Source: Croceibacter atlanticus HTCC2559 (GTDB taxonomy: Bacteria; Bacteroidota; Bacteroidia; Flavobacteriales; Flavobacteriaceae). From it: a stretch of 64,000 bases of DNA. Location of the stretch: the NCBI RefSeq assembly GCF_000196315.1, contig NC_014230.1, positions 2,628,501-2,692,500 on the forward strand. Direction: 5' to 3'. Positions 8,977-17,154 of this stretch are shown in pieces. Both the position numbers and the translations under genes were made by a program. The notes beneath the pieces were generated by a model. That model saw only the letters and a program-made list of their open reading frames with translations, was not told where the DNA came from and did not search any database. Each line of letters opens with the position of its first letter. The first letter of the stretch is position 1.

Positions 8977-9723
8977 TTAATTATTTAAAGTTTTAAAATA
9001 AGGAACATACATACGTACATCCTTCTTTAACATTGCTGTTACACCATCTCCTGTAATAGTTGCGCCTGCAAGGGCATCTACTTCATTATCGCTAGTGTCT
9101 GTATTTTTTGGATCGTTGTTACCTTTAGCAACTGTAATACCTTTAAAAGCACCTCCATCTAAGAAAGACTCACCAGTAAAATCGTCCATAAAGTAACGCT
9201 GTTTAATTTCTGCTCCTAAACCTGGTGTTTCACCTTTATGGTCAAAGTAAACTCCAGTGATAGTCATAGATTTATCTACAGCAACATATCCCCAAATAGC
9301 ATCCCAAAGACCTTTACCTCTTACAGGTATTACAAACAACTCTTTACCATCCTTTTCTGCAACATATAATGGCAAAGCTCTTTCGTAATTAGGGTCTTTC
9401 GCTTTTGTTTCTTCTTTTTTAATATCTACAAGTGTATCTAAAGCTATTTCCTTTATCTCACTTCCTTTTATTAAAAGTTGTTTTTTAACAATGCTCTTAA
9501 ATTTATCTTCAACAACATCTGTCCCAAGAAATTTAACATCACCTGGACCTTCGTTATCATTTACCCCTAAAGCGTAAAGAACGTTTTGCTGTTTCTCGTA
9601 TTTTTCATTGGCTTTAACTAAAGGTTTTAAACCTGAAGCTAAACTTGCCAAAATACCACCTACTACAACCACCATGATAATGGCGAATATTATAGTGTAA
9701 CTATTTTTATCTGTATTTGCCAT
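8977..9723 (-). CDS. nqrC: Na+-translocating NADH:quinone reductase subunit C
   Basis: Carries a covalent FMN on its periplasmic domain. One N-terminal transmembrane helix (residues 9-32) precedes an FMN-binding domain with GLWDAIWGYVAVD and GETPGLGAEI. The flavinylation site is DALAGATIT with acceptor Thr222. The position normally Ser or Thr two residues before the Ala is Ala here, a departure from the D-x-x-S/T-G-A-T/S motif read by ApbE. The gene sits between nqrB and nqrD with 1-2 base gaps. Length 248 is normal. Confidence 0.97.
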   Translation of the reverse strand: MANTDKNSYTIIFAIIMVVVVGGILASLASGLKPLVKANEKYEKQQNVLYALGVNDNEGPGDVKFLGTDVVEDKFKSIVKKQLLIKGSEIKEIALDTLVDIKKEETKAKDPNYERALPLYVAEKDGKELFVIPVRGKGLWDAIWGYVAVDKSMTITGVYFDHKGETPGLGAEIKQRYFMDDFTGESFLDGGAFKGITVAKGNNDPKNTDTSDNEVDALAGATITGDGVTAMLKKDVRMYVPYFKTLNN

Positions 9724-9725
9724 GA

Positions 9726-10961
9726 TTAAGCAGTTTTAAGTTTTAAACGCTTCATACGTTTCTTCACATTTCCTTGAACAACATAATGATCAATTGTTGG
9801 TGCGAACACATTCATTAATAGAATTGCTAAGAATACACCTTCTGGATATGCTGGGTTAAACACACGTATCATTATCGCTATGAAACCTATAAGGAATCCA
9901 TAAATCCATTTTCCTTTATTGGTTTGTGATGCAGATACAGGGTCTGTAGCCATATACACCGCACCAAATAAAATACTACCAATAATTAAGTGTTGCCAGA
10001 AAGGAACGCTCATTAATCCGTAAAATTTGCTGCTTTCAGAAATCCAATCTAAATTAACAACTCCATTAAATATTAAGCCCATCACTAAAGCTCCTATTAA
10101 AGTACTAAGCATAATTCTCCAGCTACCTACTTTAGTAAAGATTAAGAATAATGCACCTATAATAATAAGTAACTTAGAAGTTTCTCCTACAGAACCTGGT
10201 ATATAGCCATAAAACATTTCTGCTATTGAATAGGTATCTAACACGTTTTGGTTTTGTGCATACATCCCTAACACAGTTTCTCCAGAAATAGCATCGACGT
10301 TTGCGCCACCAGCAATTTCTTTAGCACGATCTACAGCACCATGAACCCAAACTTTATCACCACTCATCCAGGTTGGATAAGCAAAGAACAAGAATGCTCT
10401 AATTGTTAATGCAGGGTTTAGAATATTCATTCCTGTACCACCAAATACCTCTTTACCTATTACTACACCAAATATTACAGCTACTGCAAGCATCCAAAGT
10501 GGAATATCTACAGGTACAATAAGTGGCACTAACATTCCGGTTACTAAGTAACCTTCTTCTACTTCGTGTCCTTTAATAACAGCAAAGATAAATTCAACTA
10601 AAAGACCAACTCCGTAAGACACCACTACTAATGGTATTACAGTAATAAATCCTAACCAAAAATTATCCCAAGTAAGAAAGTTTCCAAAAACAGAAAGTTC
10701 TCTTGCTACACCTGCAGCAGCATCTATAGCTGCATAATGTTGGTAACCAGTATTAAAAATACCAAAGATTAAACACGGGACCAAAGCTATGATAACCGTA
10801 TTCATTGTTCTCTTTAAATCATCTGCTGCACGAACGTGTGAGCCGTGAGATGTGGTTTCATTAGGCGCATATAAAAATGTATGCAATGCATTAAATGCAG
10901 GCGCCATTTTTTTGCCTTGATACTTAACCTTTAAATCGTGTAATTTACTTTTTAAGCTCAT
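9726..10961 (-). CDS. nqrB: Na+-translocating NADH:quinone reductase subunit B
   Basis: The main membrane subunit (about ten helices), holding riboflavin and covalent FMN and forming the sodium path with NqrD/E. Family landmarks include LVTGMLVPLIVP, GKEVFGGTGMNILNPAL and the Thr-linked FMN site. Here that site reads DAISGET with Thr229 as acceptor: the Ala that normally precedes Thr is Glu. The reading of this codon was checked on the minus strand. Length 411 is normal. It follows nqrA with a 3-base gap. Confidence 0.98.
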   Translation of the reverse strand: MSLKSKLHDLKVKYQGKKMAPAFNALHTFLYAPNETTSHGSHVRAADDLKRTMNTVIIALVPCLIFGIFNTGYQHYAAIDAAAGVARELSVFGNFLTWDNFWLGFITVIPLVVVSYGVGLLVEFIFAVIKGHEVEEGYLVTGMLVPLIVPVDIPLWMLAVAVIFGVVIGKEVFGGTGMNILNPALTIRAFLFFAYPTWMSGDKVWVHGAVDRAKEIAGGANVDAISGETVLGMYAQNQNVLDTYSIAEMFYGYIPGSVGETSKLLIIIGALFLIFTKVGSWRIMLSTLIGALVMGLIFNGVVNLDWISESSKFYGLMSVPFWQHLIIGSILFGAVYMATDPVSASQTNKGKWIYGFLIGFIAIMIRVFNPAYPEGVFLAILLMNVFAPTIDHYVVQGNVKKRMKRLKLKTA

Positions 10962-10964
10962 CCC

Positions 10965-12314
10965 TTATCCTATTTCTTTATACATAACATCCAAGCCTTT
11001 TCTGATAATTGCTTGGTGTGGTTGTTTAGATACACATACAAACTCTGTTAATGCAAAGTCTTCTGGTGCTACTTCGTACATTCCTAATTGCTCCATTGCA
11101 TCTAAATCTTCAACAAGGCAAGATTTCATAATTTGTAATGGATAAATATCTAAAGGAAAAACCTCTTCATACATACCTGTAACAACAAAGGCACGATGTT
11201 CTCCATTGGTATTGGTATCTAAATCGTATTTCTTGTTTGGTTGCATCCAAGAGAATGTTAATGCTCTTGTAAGAGATATTTTATTAAAAACTGGCTTATT
11301 CCAACCAAAGAATTCATAATCATCTCCTTCTGGGATTACAGTAACAGTGTTATGATAATACCCTAAGTTTCCTTTTGCAGTTGTCTTATCTCCTGTAAGA
11401 ACGCTACCTGTAATTACTCTTGAGTTAGCCTCTATACCAGCTTCATTTAAAATTCCTTCTAAATCTGCTCCAATATGAGTTCTAAAGTATTTAGGCGCCT
11501 TTACAGATGAACCTGCAACAGCAATTTGACGTTCTGAGTTAAAATGACCCGTAAGCAAAGACTCTCCTATCACAATAAGATCTTGAGCATTTACTGTCCA
11601 AACTACTTCTCCTTTATTTACTGGATCTATTTTAGAGATTTGCGTCCCTACATTTCCTGCAGGATGCGGTCCTGTTATCTTATGTAAAGTAATATCCTTT
11701 AAATTTTCAAAAGGAGACACAGAATCTTTACCTATAGTAACATGAACTTGCCCTTTAGTCATTTTGCTAAGTGCTGTAACAGCAGCTTGCAATTTCTCTT
11801 CTTGCTTGGCAAGCGTATAGTCTAAATCTGCCACCAATGGTGCACTGGCATAACCAGAGATAAAAATGGCTTTAGGCTCCGAAGTTGGGTTCGCAATTAC
11901 ATCATAAGGACGCTGCTTAATAAATGGCCAAAGACCACTTTCTAAGAAACGAGCTCTTAACACCTCTGCATCTGCGCTTGCTACATTTACTGCACCAAAG
12001 TCGCGAGACTCGTTAGAGCCATCTGCTTCTATAACAATATGAGTAATTACACGCTTTGCACCACGTGTAATTTCTTTAAGTGTACCTGCAATAGGAGACA
12101 CTACTTTTATACTGTCTTGTGTTTTTGAATAAAATAATTCATCTCCAGCACGTAATTTAGCGCCTTCTTTAACGACCATTTTTGGAATGGTGAGATGAAA
12201 ATCTGCGGGTTGTATCGTACACGTCTTAGATTTAGGAGCATCAACAAGTACTTTGTCTGCACTTCCTACTAAGCGTATATCGAGACCTTTTTTAATGGTA
12301 ATGTCTTTTGACAT
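10965..12314 (-). CDS. nqrA: Na+-translocating NADH:quinone reductase subunit A
   Basis: Soluble cytoplasmic-face subunit of the sodium pump, implicated in quinone binding. It begins with the typical IKKGLDIRLVG. An AKLRAGDELFYSK barrel-sandwich hybrid segment, GPHPAGNVGTQI and the C-terminal GLDVMYKEIG region match the family, and 449 residues is the normal length. It is the first gene of the operon, with a TAnnTTTG box about 60 bases upstream. Confidence 0.98.
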   Translation of the reverse strand: MSKDITIKKGLDIRLVGSADKVLVDAPKSKTCTIQPADFHLTIPKMVVKEGAKLRAGDELFYSKTQDSIKVVSPIAGTLKEITRGAKRVITHIVIEADGSNESRDFGAVNVASADAEVLRARFLESGLWPFIKQRPYDVIANPTSEPKAIFISGYASAPLVADLDYTLAKQEEKLQAAVTALSKMTKGQVHVTIGKDSVSPFENLKDITLHKITGPHPAGNVGTQISKIDPVNKGEVVWTVNAQDLIVIGESLLTGHFNSERQIAVAGSSVKAPKYFRTHIGADLEGILNEAGIEANSRVITGSVLTGDKTTAKGNLGYYHNTVTVIPEGDDYEFFGWNKPVFNKISLTRALTFSWMQPNKKYDLDTNTNGEHRAFVVTGMYEEVFPLDIYPLQIMKSCLVEDLDAMEQLGMYEVAPEDFALTEFVCVSKQPHQAIIRKGLDVMYKEIG

Positions 12315-12372
12315 ACAATAGCTATTAAGTTCTCAATTAATACCGAACAAATTGAGTATTTGAAACGGTGTG

Positions 12373-12380
12373 CAAATTTA
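12373..12380 (-). promoter_or_regulatory. -7 box of the nqr operon
   Basis: The minus strand reads TAAATTTG, an exact TAnnTTTG match, giving a leader of about 50 bases before the nqrA start at 12314. No clear TTTG element is seen at the expected -33 distance, so strength may depend on other factors. Confidence 0.5.
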
Positions 12381-12495
12381 ATAATAAAACTGTTTTTAAA
12401 TCACCTAAATCGTCTTGTAATTTTATTTATAACAATTCTAAATTAAGAGGCTTCAGTATTCTTATACCTCTCATATAATGGGCATCATATTTGTT

Positions 12496-12503
12496 TATAT
12501 TTG
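12496..12503 (+). promoter_or_regulatory. -7 box of the T9SS plug gene
   Basis: TATATTTG, an exact match to TAnnTTTG, 16 bases before ATG 12520. The leader would be about 12 bases without a ribosome binding site. Confidence 0.5.
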
Positions 12504-12519
12504 TAAAAACTCATTATAG

Positions 12520-13776
12520 ATGATTAACAGATTAGTCTTAACGCTATTTATTGCAATATCTTTCAGCGCATTAGCTCAAAATCCTGAATGGGAAACAATT
12601 CCTCCAGATTATATAAGAACTGTAAATTTTAAAGGCTCAAGCTCAGAATTTAGTGGTACTCCTATTATAAGACTCGGCGAAAGATTAACTCTAGAATTTG
12701 ATGATATTATTGGCGATGAAGAGGATTACTACTATGTAATAGACTATTATAATTTTGATTGGACGCCAACAACCATATCTAAAAATGAATATCTTGAAGG
12801 TTTTGACAATGTAAGGCTGGTAACCTACGAAAACTCCTTTAATGCTTTACAACTATACAGCCACTATACGCTCCAGATACCTAATGAAGACACTAAACGC
12901 ATTGAGAAGAGCGGCAATTATATGCTTAAGATATATAATGACTCTAAGGAGTTAATGTTTAGTCGCAAGTTTATTGTTTATGAAAATTTAGCAACAGTAA
13001 AAGCACAGGTAAAACGTATGAGAGACCAAGAGTTTATAAATACGAAGCAGTCTGTACATTTTAGTATCTCTTCCGACCAATTACTTATCAAGAACCCAGA
13101 TATTGCTTTAAAAACGCTAGTTATTCAAAATAACGACTTAAATACTGCAATAAGTAATTTAAGACCACAGTACAATATAGGTAACGAATATGTTTATAGA
13201 TATGATACCGAATCTTCCTTTTGGGCAAGCAATGAGTTTTTAAATTTTGACAATAAAGATGTTAGAGCTGCAACCATTAATATTAAGAGGATTGAAAAAC
13301 GTGACATTTATCACAATTTCCTTTATACAGATGGAATGAGAGCCTTTGAGCCTTATACCTATTATCCAGACATTAATGGTAGTTACAGAGTTAGAACACT
13401 ACAAGGACGTGATGAGGATATTGAAGCAGAATACGTATGGATGCATTTCTCATTACAATGTTATGAAGATTTAAATGGCGGACAGCTGCATATATATGGT
13501 AACTTTAATAACTATATATTAGATGACACCACTAAGCTTACTTATAATAAGGAACGTGGTGTTTATGAAAACGAACGCTTATTTAAGCAAGGTTTTTATA
13601 ATTACAAGTATATTTTACTTAACCCAGACGGCAGTATTAATCCAGGATTTATAAGTGGTAATTTTGACAAAACAGAAAATGAATATACTGTCTTAGCCTA
13701 TTATAGGGATATTGGTGGTCGTTTTGATCGTGTTATTGGTATTGGTTCTGCAAATAGTGTAAACATTACTAATTAA
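12520..13776 (+). CDS. Type IX secretion system plug protein (DUF5103 family)
   Basis: 418 residues with a Sec signal peptide cleaved after about residue 20 (SALAQ). The rest is beta-rich, with a first domain around WETIPPDYIRTVNFKG and a later immunoglobulin or CBM-like region (LHIYGNFNNY, YKYILLNPDGS). This matches the Bacteroidota DUF5103 family, known from the F. johnsoniae SprA translocon structure as the periplasmic plug that closes the outer-membrane channel when no substrate is engaged. It is monocistronic here, divergent from nqrA. The assignment is from sequence recall of the family, not a search. Confidence 0.82.
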   Translation: MINRLVLTLFIAISFSALAQNPEWETIPPDYIRTVNFKGSSSEFSGTPIIRLGERLTLEFDDIIGDEEDYYYVIDYYNFDWTPTTISKNEYLEGFDNVRLVTYENSFNALQLYSHYTLQIPNEDTKRIEKSGNYMLKIYNDSKELMFSRKFIVYENLATVKAQVKRMRDQEFINTKQSVHFSISSDQLLIKNPDIALKTLVIQNNDLNTAISNLRPQYNIGNEYVYRYDTESSFWASNEFLNFDNKDVRAATINIKRIEKRDIYHNFLYTDGMRAFEPYTYYPDINGSYRVRTLQGRDEDIEAEYVWMHFSLQCYEDLNGGQLHIYGNFNNYILDDTTKLTYNKERGVYENERLFKQGFYNYKYILLNPDGSINPGFISGNFDKTENEYTVLAYYRDIGGRFDRVIGIGSANSVNITN

Positions 13777-13822
13777 TTATTTTAATTAAATCCCTATTTT
13801 TATAGCACTCTAACCAAACCTT

Positions 13823-14908
13823 ATGAGTGACTCTCGCCTACTCCGTAAATATCGCGGTGAAACCTGTTTAAATTGTAATCACCCTCTAGATGTTAGCGAC
13901 AAATTCTGCGCACAATGCGGACAACTAAACACACTTAAAAAGCTTAAAGTTGGAGATTTTGTAAGAGAGTTTTTTGCAAGTATTATTTCCTATGATTCCA
14001 GACTAAGGAATACATTAACAGCCTTGCTCTTTAAACCTGGAAAAATTAGCGAGGAATATATTAAAGGAAAGCGAAGAAGCTATGTAAATCCGTTTCGGTT
14101 TTATCTTAGTGTGAGTATTATATTTTTTATAATTTATGGCTTTAGTTTAAATTTTGATGCTATAGATTATAACATCAGAAAATTAGACAACTTATCCGAA
14201 AATACTTCAAACACTTTTAAACAAGAATTAAGCGAGGTTCCTAAAGAAGACCTTGCTCATCTGGATAGCTTAGGTTTAAATAAGTATTTAAAAAACGACA
14301 CCATAACGTCTTACAAGGATATTTATATTTCAGAACAAGAATTAGATAGTCTTAGTTTTTTCACAACACTAGACAAACGCTTAGATTTGTATCAGCAATT
14401 TTACGAAGACACAAGCATCACAAATGCAGCATTAGGTTTAGACAGTTTAAAACATACAAAAACATATTATCACAGGTATCTTTACCACAAAGGCGTACAA
14501 CTAAGTGATGTTACCTCTAACCTATCTTCTGTATTGGGCTATTTTATAAACAAGTTGCCTATAATTATTTTCTTTTACCTTCCTGTTTTTGCATTATTTG
14601 TATGGTTACTATACATTAGAAATCCTTTTAGTTATGCAGAACATATCGTCTTTTTATTTCATATCCAAAGTTTGTTTTTTGTACTGTATTCCTTTGCATT
14701 TATATTAAGTTATATAGGAGTTGGTCAAATTGTATTTTATGGTGCCACGCTAATATTCTTTTTTTATCTCTATAAGGCCATGCGAAGGTTTTATAAGCAA
14801 AGACGATTTAAAACTATTGTGAAGTTTATTATCGTAAATTTTGTATTTTTAATCTTAGCGTTTGTTGGTGCTATACTCTCATTTTTAGTATCCTTCGCTA
14901 TTTTTTAA
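13823..14908 (+). CDS. DUF3667 zinc-ribbon membrane protein
   Basis: 361 residues. The N terminus holds a CxxC-x10-CxxC zinc ribbon (Cys15, 18, 29, 32). It is followed by VGDFVREFFASIISYDSRLRNTLTALLFKPGKI, the core of the DUF3667 family, and by membrane helices near 90-107, 245-263, 275-300 and 325-360. A hydrophilic loop of about 120 residues separates the first helix from the rest. Its function is unknown; the family is common in Bacteroidota. It is followed within 7 bases by apaG, so the two are probably co-transcribed. Confidence 0.85.
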   Translation: MSDSRLLRKYRGETCLNCNHPLDVSDKFCAQCGQLNTLKKLKVGDFVREFFASIISYDSRLRNTLTALLFKPGKISEEYIKGKRRSYVNPFRFYLSVSIIFFIIYGFSLNFDAIDYNIRKLDNLSENTSNTFKQELSEVPKEDLAHLDSLGLNKYLKNDTITSYKDIYISEQELDSLSFFTTLDKRLDLYQQFYEDTSITNAALGLDSLKHTKTYYHRYLYHKGVQLSDVTSNLSSVLGYFINKLPIIIFFYLPVFALFVWLLYIRNPFSYAEHIVFLFHIQSLFFVLYSFAFILSYIGVGQIVFYGATLIFFFYLYKAMRRFYKQRRFKTIVKFIIVNFVFLILAFVGAILSFLVSFAIF

Positions 14909-14915
14909 AAAACGT

Positions 14916-15302
14916 ATGGTTACAAAAGTTACAAAAGGAATTAAAATTTCTGTTGAAACAAAGTTTGAAGGCTCTATTTATAGAGAACACCAACTGTTTC
15001 AAGCTTTTTCCTATACCATTACTATCGAAAATTTAAGCAAGGACACCATACAGTTACTTAATAGGTTTTGGGAAATTAGAGACGCTTTAAAATTACCTGA
15101 ATATGTAGAAGGAGAAGGTGTTATAGGTAAAAAGCCTGTGATACCGCCACAACAAAAACATAGCTACTCAAGCGGATGTTTATTATCCTCGCCAATAGGT
15201 TCAATGAATGGATATTACGAGATGCTAAATTTTTCTACAGGAAAAACATTTAAGGTTAGTATCCCGAATTTTAAATTGAGTGCTCCGTTTATATTAAATT
15301 AA
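14916..15302 (+). CDS. apaG: ApaG-domain protein
   Basis: 128 residues made of a single fibronectin-III-like ApaG domain: YTITIENLSKDTIQLLNRFWEI, GEGVIGKKPVIPP and YSSGCLLSSPIGSMNGYYEML match the family closely. Family members are linked to cobalt/magnesium resistance and Ap4A levels, but the biochemical role is unsettled. It converges with the next gene, overlapping by 14 bases at the 3' ends. Confidence 0.93.
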   Translation: MVTKVTKGIKISVETKFEGSIYREHQLFQAFSYTITIENLSKDTIQLLNRFWEIRDALKLPEYVEGEGVIGKKPVIPPQQKHSYSSGCLLSSPIGSMNGYYEMLNFSTGKTFKVSIPNFKLSAPFILN

Positions 15303-16266
15303 ACTTAAAGCGTTTGCCTTCCTGTTCTATATGGCAATACAAACAATTACTATCATAAACAAACTTGTAAGGTTTAGTAATGCTGAAATCTGAAGTAGTT
15401 GGCTTAAACCTTCCTTCAAAGTCTTTCTGGCCTTCCTCGTTATACCTTGTAATTAGATACTCATTGCTTAGTTCTGAAGCCTTCAGCTTAAAATAAGCAC
15501 TACTTCCTGTACCTTTTAAAAAACAAGAATCTTTAGGTTTTATAACCTTAATTCCAGAGGTGTTTAAAACGTGTTTTTTGTCAAAAAAATTTACAATATT
15601 TTCTTTAAATGCTGTGCTATTAAACTCAGATACAATACCGTGCTCTACACAATAAATTTTAGAGCTATTGGCTGCAGATTGCACATTACCAATAGGGCTT
15701 GGTGTAAACTGCTTATTAAGTTTTAATTTTCGCTTTACCTTAGGATTAGAAATTCCTTCGATTATAGTATCTGTAACTAATCGAGAACAATTAGATCCAA
15801 ACTCCTTAGTACCGGCACCAAATGCTTTGTAAGGAATGCTTCCCATTTCTTGCAAAGTTTCGACGTAGGTGTAAGCTTTTACAAAATCTATATCTGCTAC
15901 AGATGCTACTAACCTACCATAACCATGTGTGATTTCTGGTTTAGACTGCAACCAAATTAAAATTTCATCTAGATTAACAATAGTCTTCTCTGCATCAAAT
16001 TGTGCTGTAAATGGAATCTTAACTTCAACATCTGTGCGTTTACTTCTTACGCGACCTTTTCCTTTTGGTGTTATATATCTTCCAAAATCATAATAATGCA
16101 GTTCACCATTAGCGTGGTCTACCAAAACAAGTGATGCGTGTCCTGCTTTTATATGCGTTTTTGTGCCTAAGCCAAACCAATGTAGATAGGATAATCGTTT
16201 TTCATCAGATAATTTTACAAATTGATCTGGAAACGCAATTGGTATTATTTTACCTGAAGATTTCAA
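15289..16266 (-). CDS. Putative papain-like (NlpC/P60 or LRAT-type) protein
   Basis: 325 residues, no signal peptide. His43 in KAGHASLVLVDHANGELHYYDFGRY and Cys160 in GSNCSRLVTDTI are arranged as in circularly permuted NlpC/P60-LRAT folds (His first, Cys later after a helix), suggesting a cysteine hydrolase or transferase. A C-terminal region from about residue 230 appears beta-rich. The start ATG overlaps the stop of the upstream NRDE gene by 4 bases, so the two proteins are made together. The fold assignment is by motif pattern only; I do not know the substrate. Confidence 0.7.
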   Translation of the reverse strand: MKSSGKIIPIAFPDQFVKLSDEKRLSYLHWFGLGTKTHIKAGHASLVLVDHANGELHYYDFGRYITPKGKGRVRSKRTDVEVKIPFTAQFDAEKTIVNLDEILIWLQSKPEITHGYGRLVASVADIDFVKAYTYVETLQEMGSIPYKAFGAGTKEFGSNCSRLVTDTIIEGISNPKVKRKLKLNKQFTPSPIGNVQSAANSSKIYCVEHGIVSEFNSTAFKENIVNFFDKKHVLNTSGIKVIKPKDSCFLKGTGSSAYFKLKASELSNEYLITRYNEEGQKDFEGRFKPTTSDFSITKPYKFVYDSNCLYCHIEQEGKRFKFNLI

Positions 16267-16985
16267 AGTGTTGCAGGCTCAAATTTTGTAGCTAGCACAT
16301 TTTTAGTGTTTAGGTTTTCATAACGCATAGTAGGCTCTTCATCTATCTTTACAACTTGAGTTATGCTAATAGTTTTGAGCATTCCTCTATCTATTTGTAA
16401 ATCTACATTAGAGTCACCTTCTCCTGCATTTAAATGGAAATCTAATAAGTTTTCTGGAGTTAATTTATGTTGTAATTGGTATTTAGCAAACCAATGTCTT
16501 CGCTTTGCTTTCATCTCATCAGTATATAATGTTGAAGATGACCAAATATGGGTAGTTAATGGCAATTCTTTAAAATGTGCTTTATTACCATCCCAAACCA
16601 TTTCATAAAATCTTAATCCTTGGTTCCAGTCTGCTATCACCAATGTAAATGGTTCAACATTATCAAAATTATAAGATTGCAAAGTTTCTTCTATAGTTTC
16701 ACAGCCTAATACATCTTTTACAACTATACCTCTACTCATTCTATAAGGTAGTTGTCTTTCGTGAAGCTTAAAACCTCCATTCAACAAGCAAACTACTCGC
16801 TTTTTTTCACTAAGGCCTATCCAAGTGCCACCAGCTATAGCATCTTTAGGAAATAACATTTTTACATCGTTAATTTCGTAAAACTCTGGTGCTATAGTTT
16901 CCCTGTTTATAGCTTCATCTCTATTTGAGGTGAGCGTAAAACTATCTTTTCTTGCTTTATTTGGTACTAAAGTTACCGTGCACAT
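16263..16985 (-). CDS. NRDE (TANGO2-type) family protein
   Basis: 240 residues starting MCTVTL, with the second residue Cys in the position of the putative N-terminal nucleophile of this Ntn-like family. The name-giving SNRDE motif is at about residues 20-24, and GGTWIGLSEKKRVVCLLNGG follows. Eukaryotic TANGO2 is linked to Golgi organisation and lipid or heme handling; the bacterial role is unknown. It is the first gene of a two-gene operon with the papain-like protein. Confidence 0.88.
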   Translation of the reverse strand: MCTVTLVPNKARKDSFTLTSNRDEAINRETIAPEFYEINDVKMLFPKDAIAGGTWIGLSEKKRVVCLLNGGFKLHERQLPYRMSRGIVVKDVLGCETIEETLQSYNFDNVEPFTLVIADWNQGLRFYEMVWDGNKAHFKELPLTTHIWSSSTLYTDEMKAKRRHWFAKYQLQHKLTPENLLDFHLNAGEGDSNVDLQIDRGMLKTISITQVVKIDEEPTMRYENLNTKNVLATKFEPATL

Positions 16986-17087
16986 AGTGTATCTGTCTAA
17001 TTAAGGGCGACGAAATTACAAAAAAAAGCTTCCTAATGTTATGTGTGGAGTATGTTTCGTTATTCCAAATTTGGTAAAATAGCTACG

Positions 17088-17124
17088 AAAAAAAAATCTC
17101 TACAGTTTTAAAACTGTAGAGATT
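17088..17124 (-). terminator. Terminator after the T9SS-exported phosphatase
   Basis: A perfect palindromic stem at 17095-17124, AATCTCTACAGTTTT followed by its exact complement (15 bp; the centre must open as a loop). On the minus strand a run of T follows (17088-17096). It lies 31 bases downstream of the phosphatase stop. Confidence 0.88.
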
Positions 17125-17154
17125 CACTTGTATCTGTGTTTTTCTAAGTAATAA

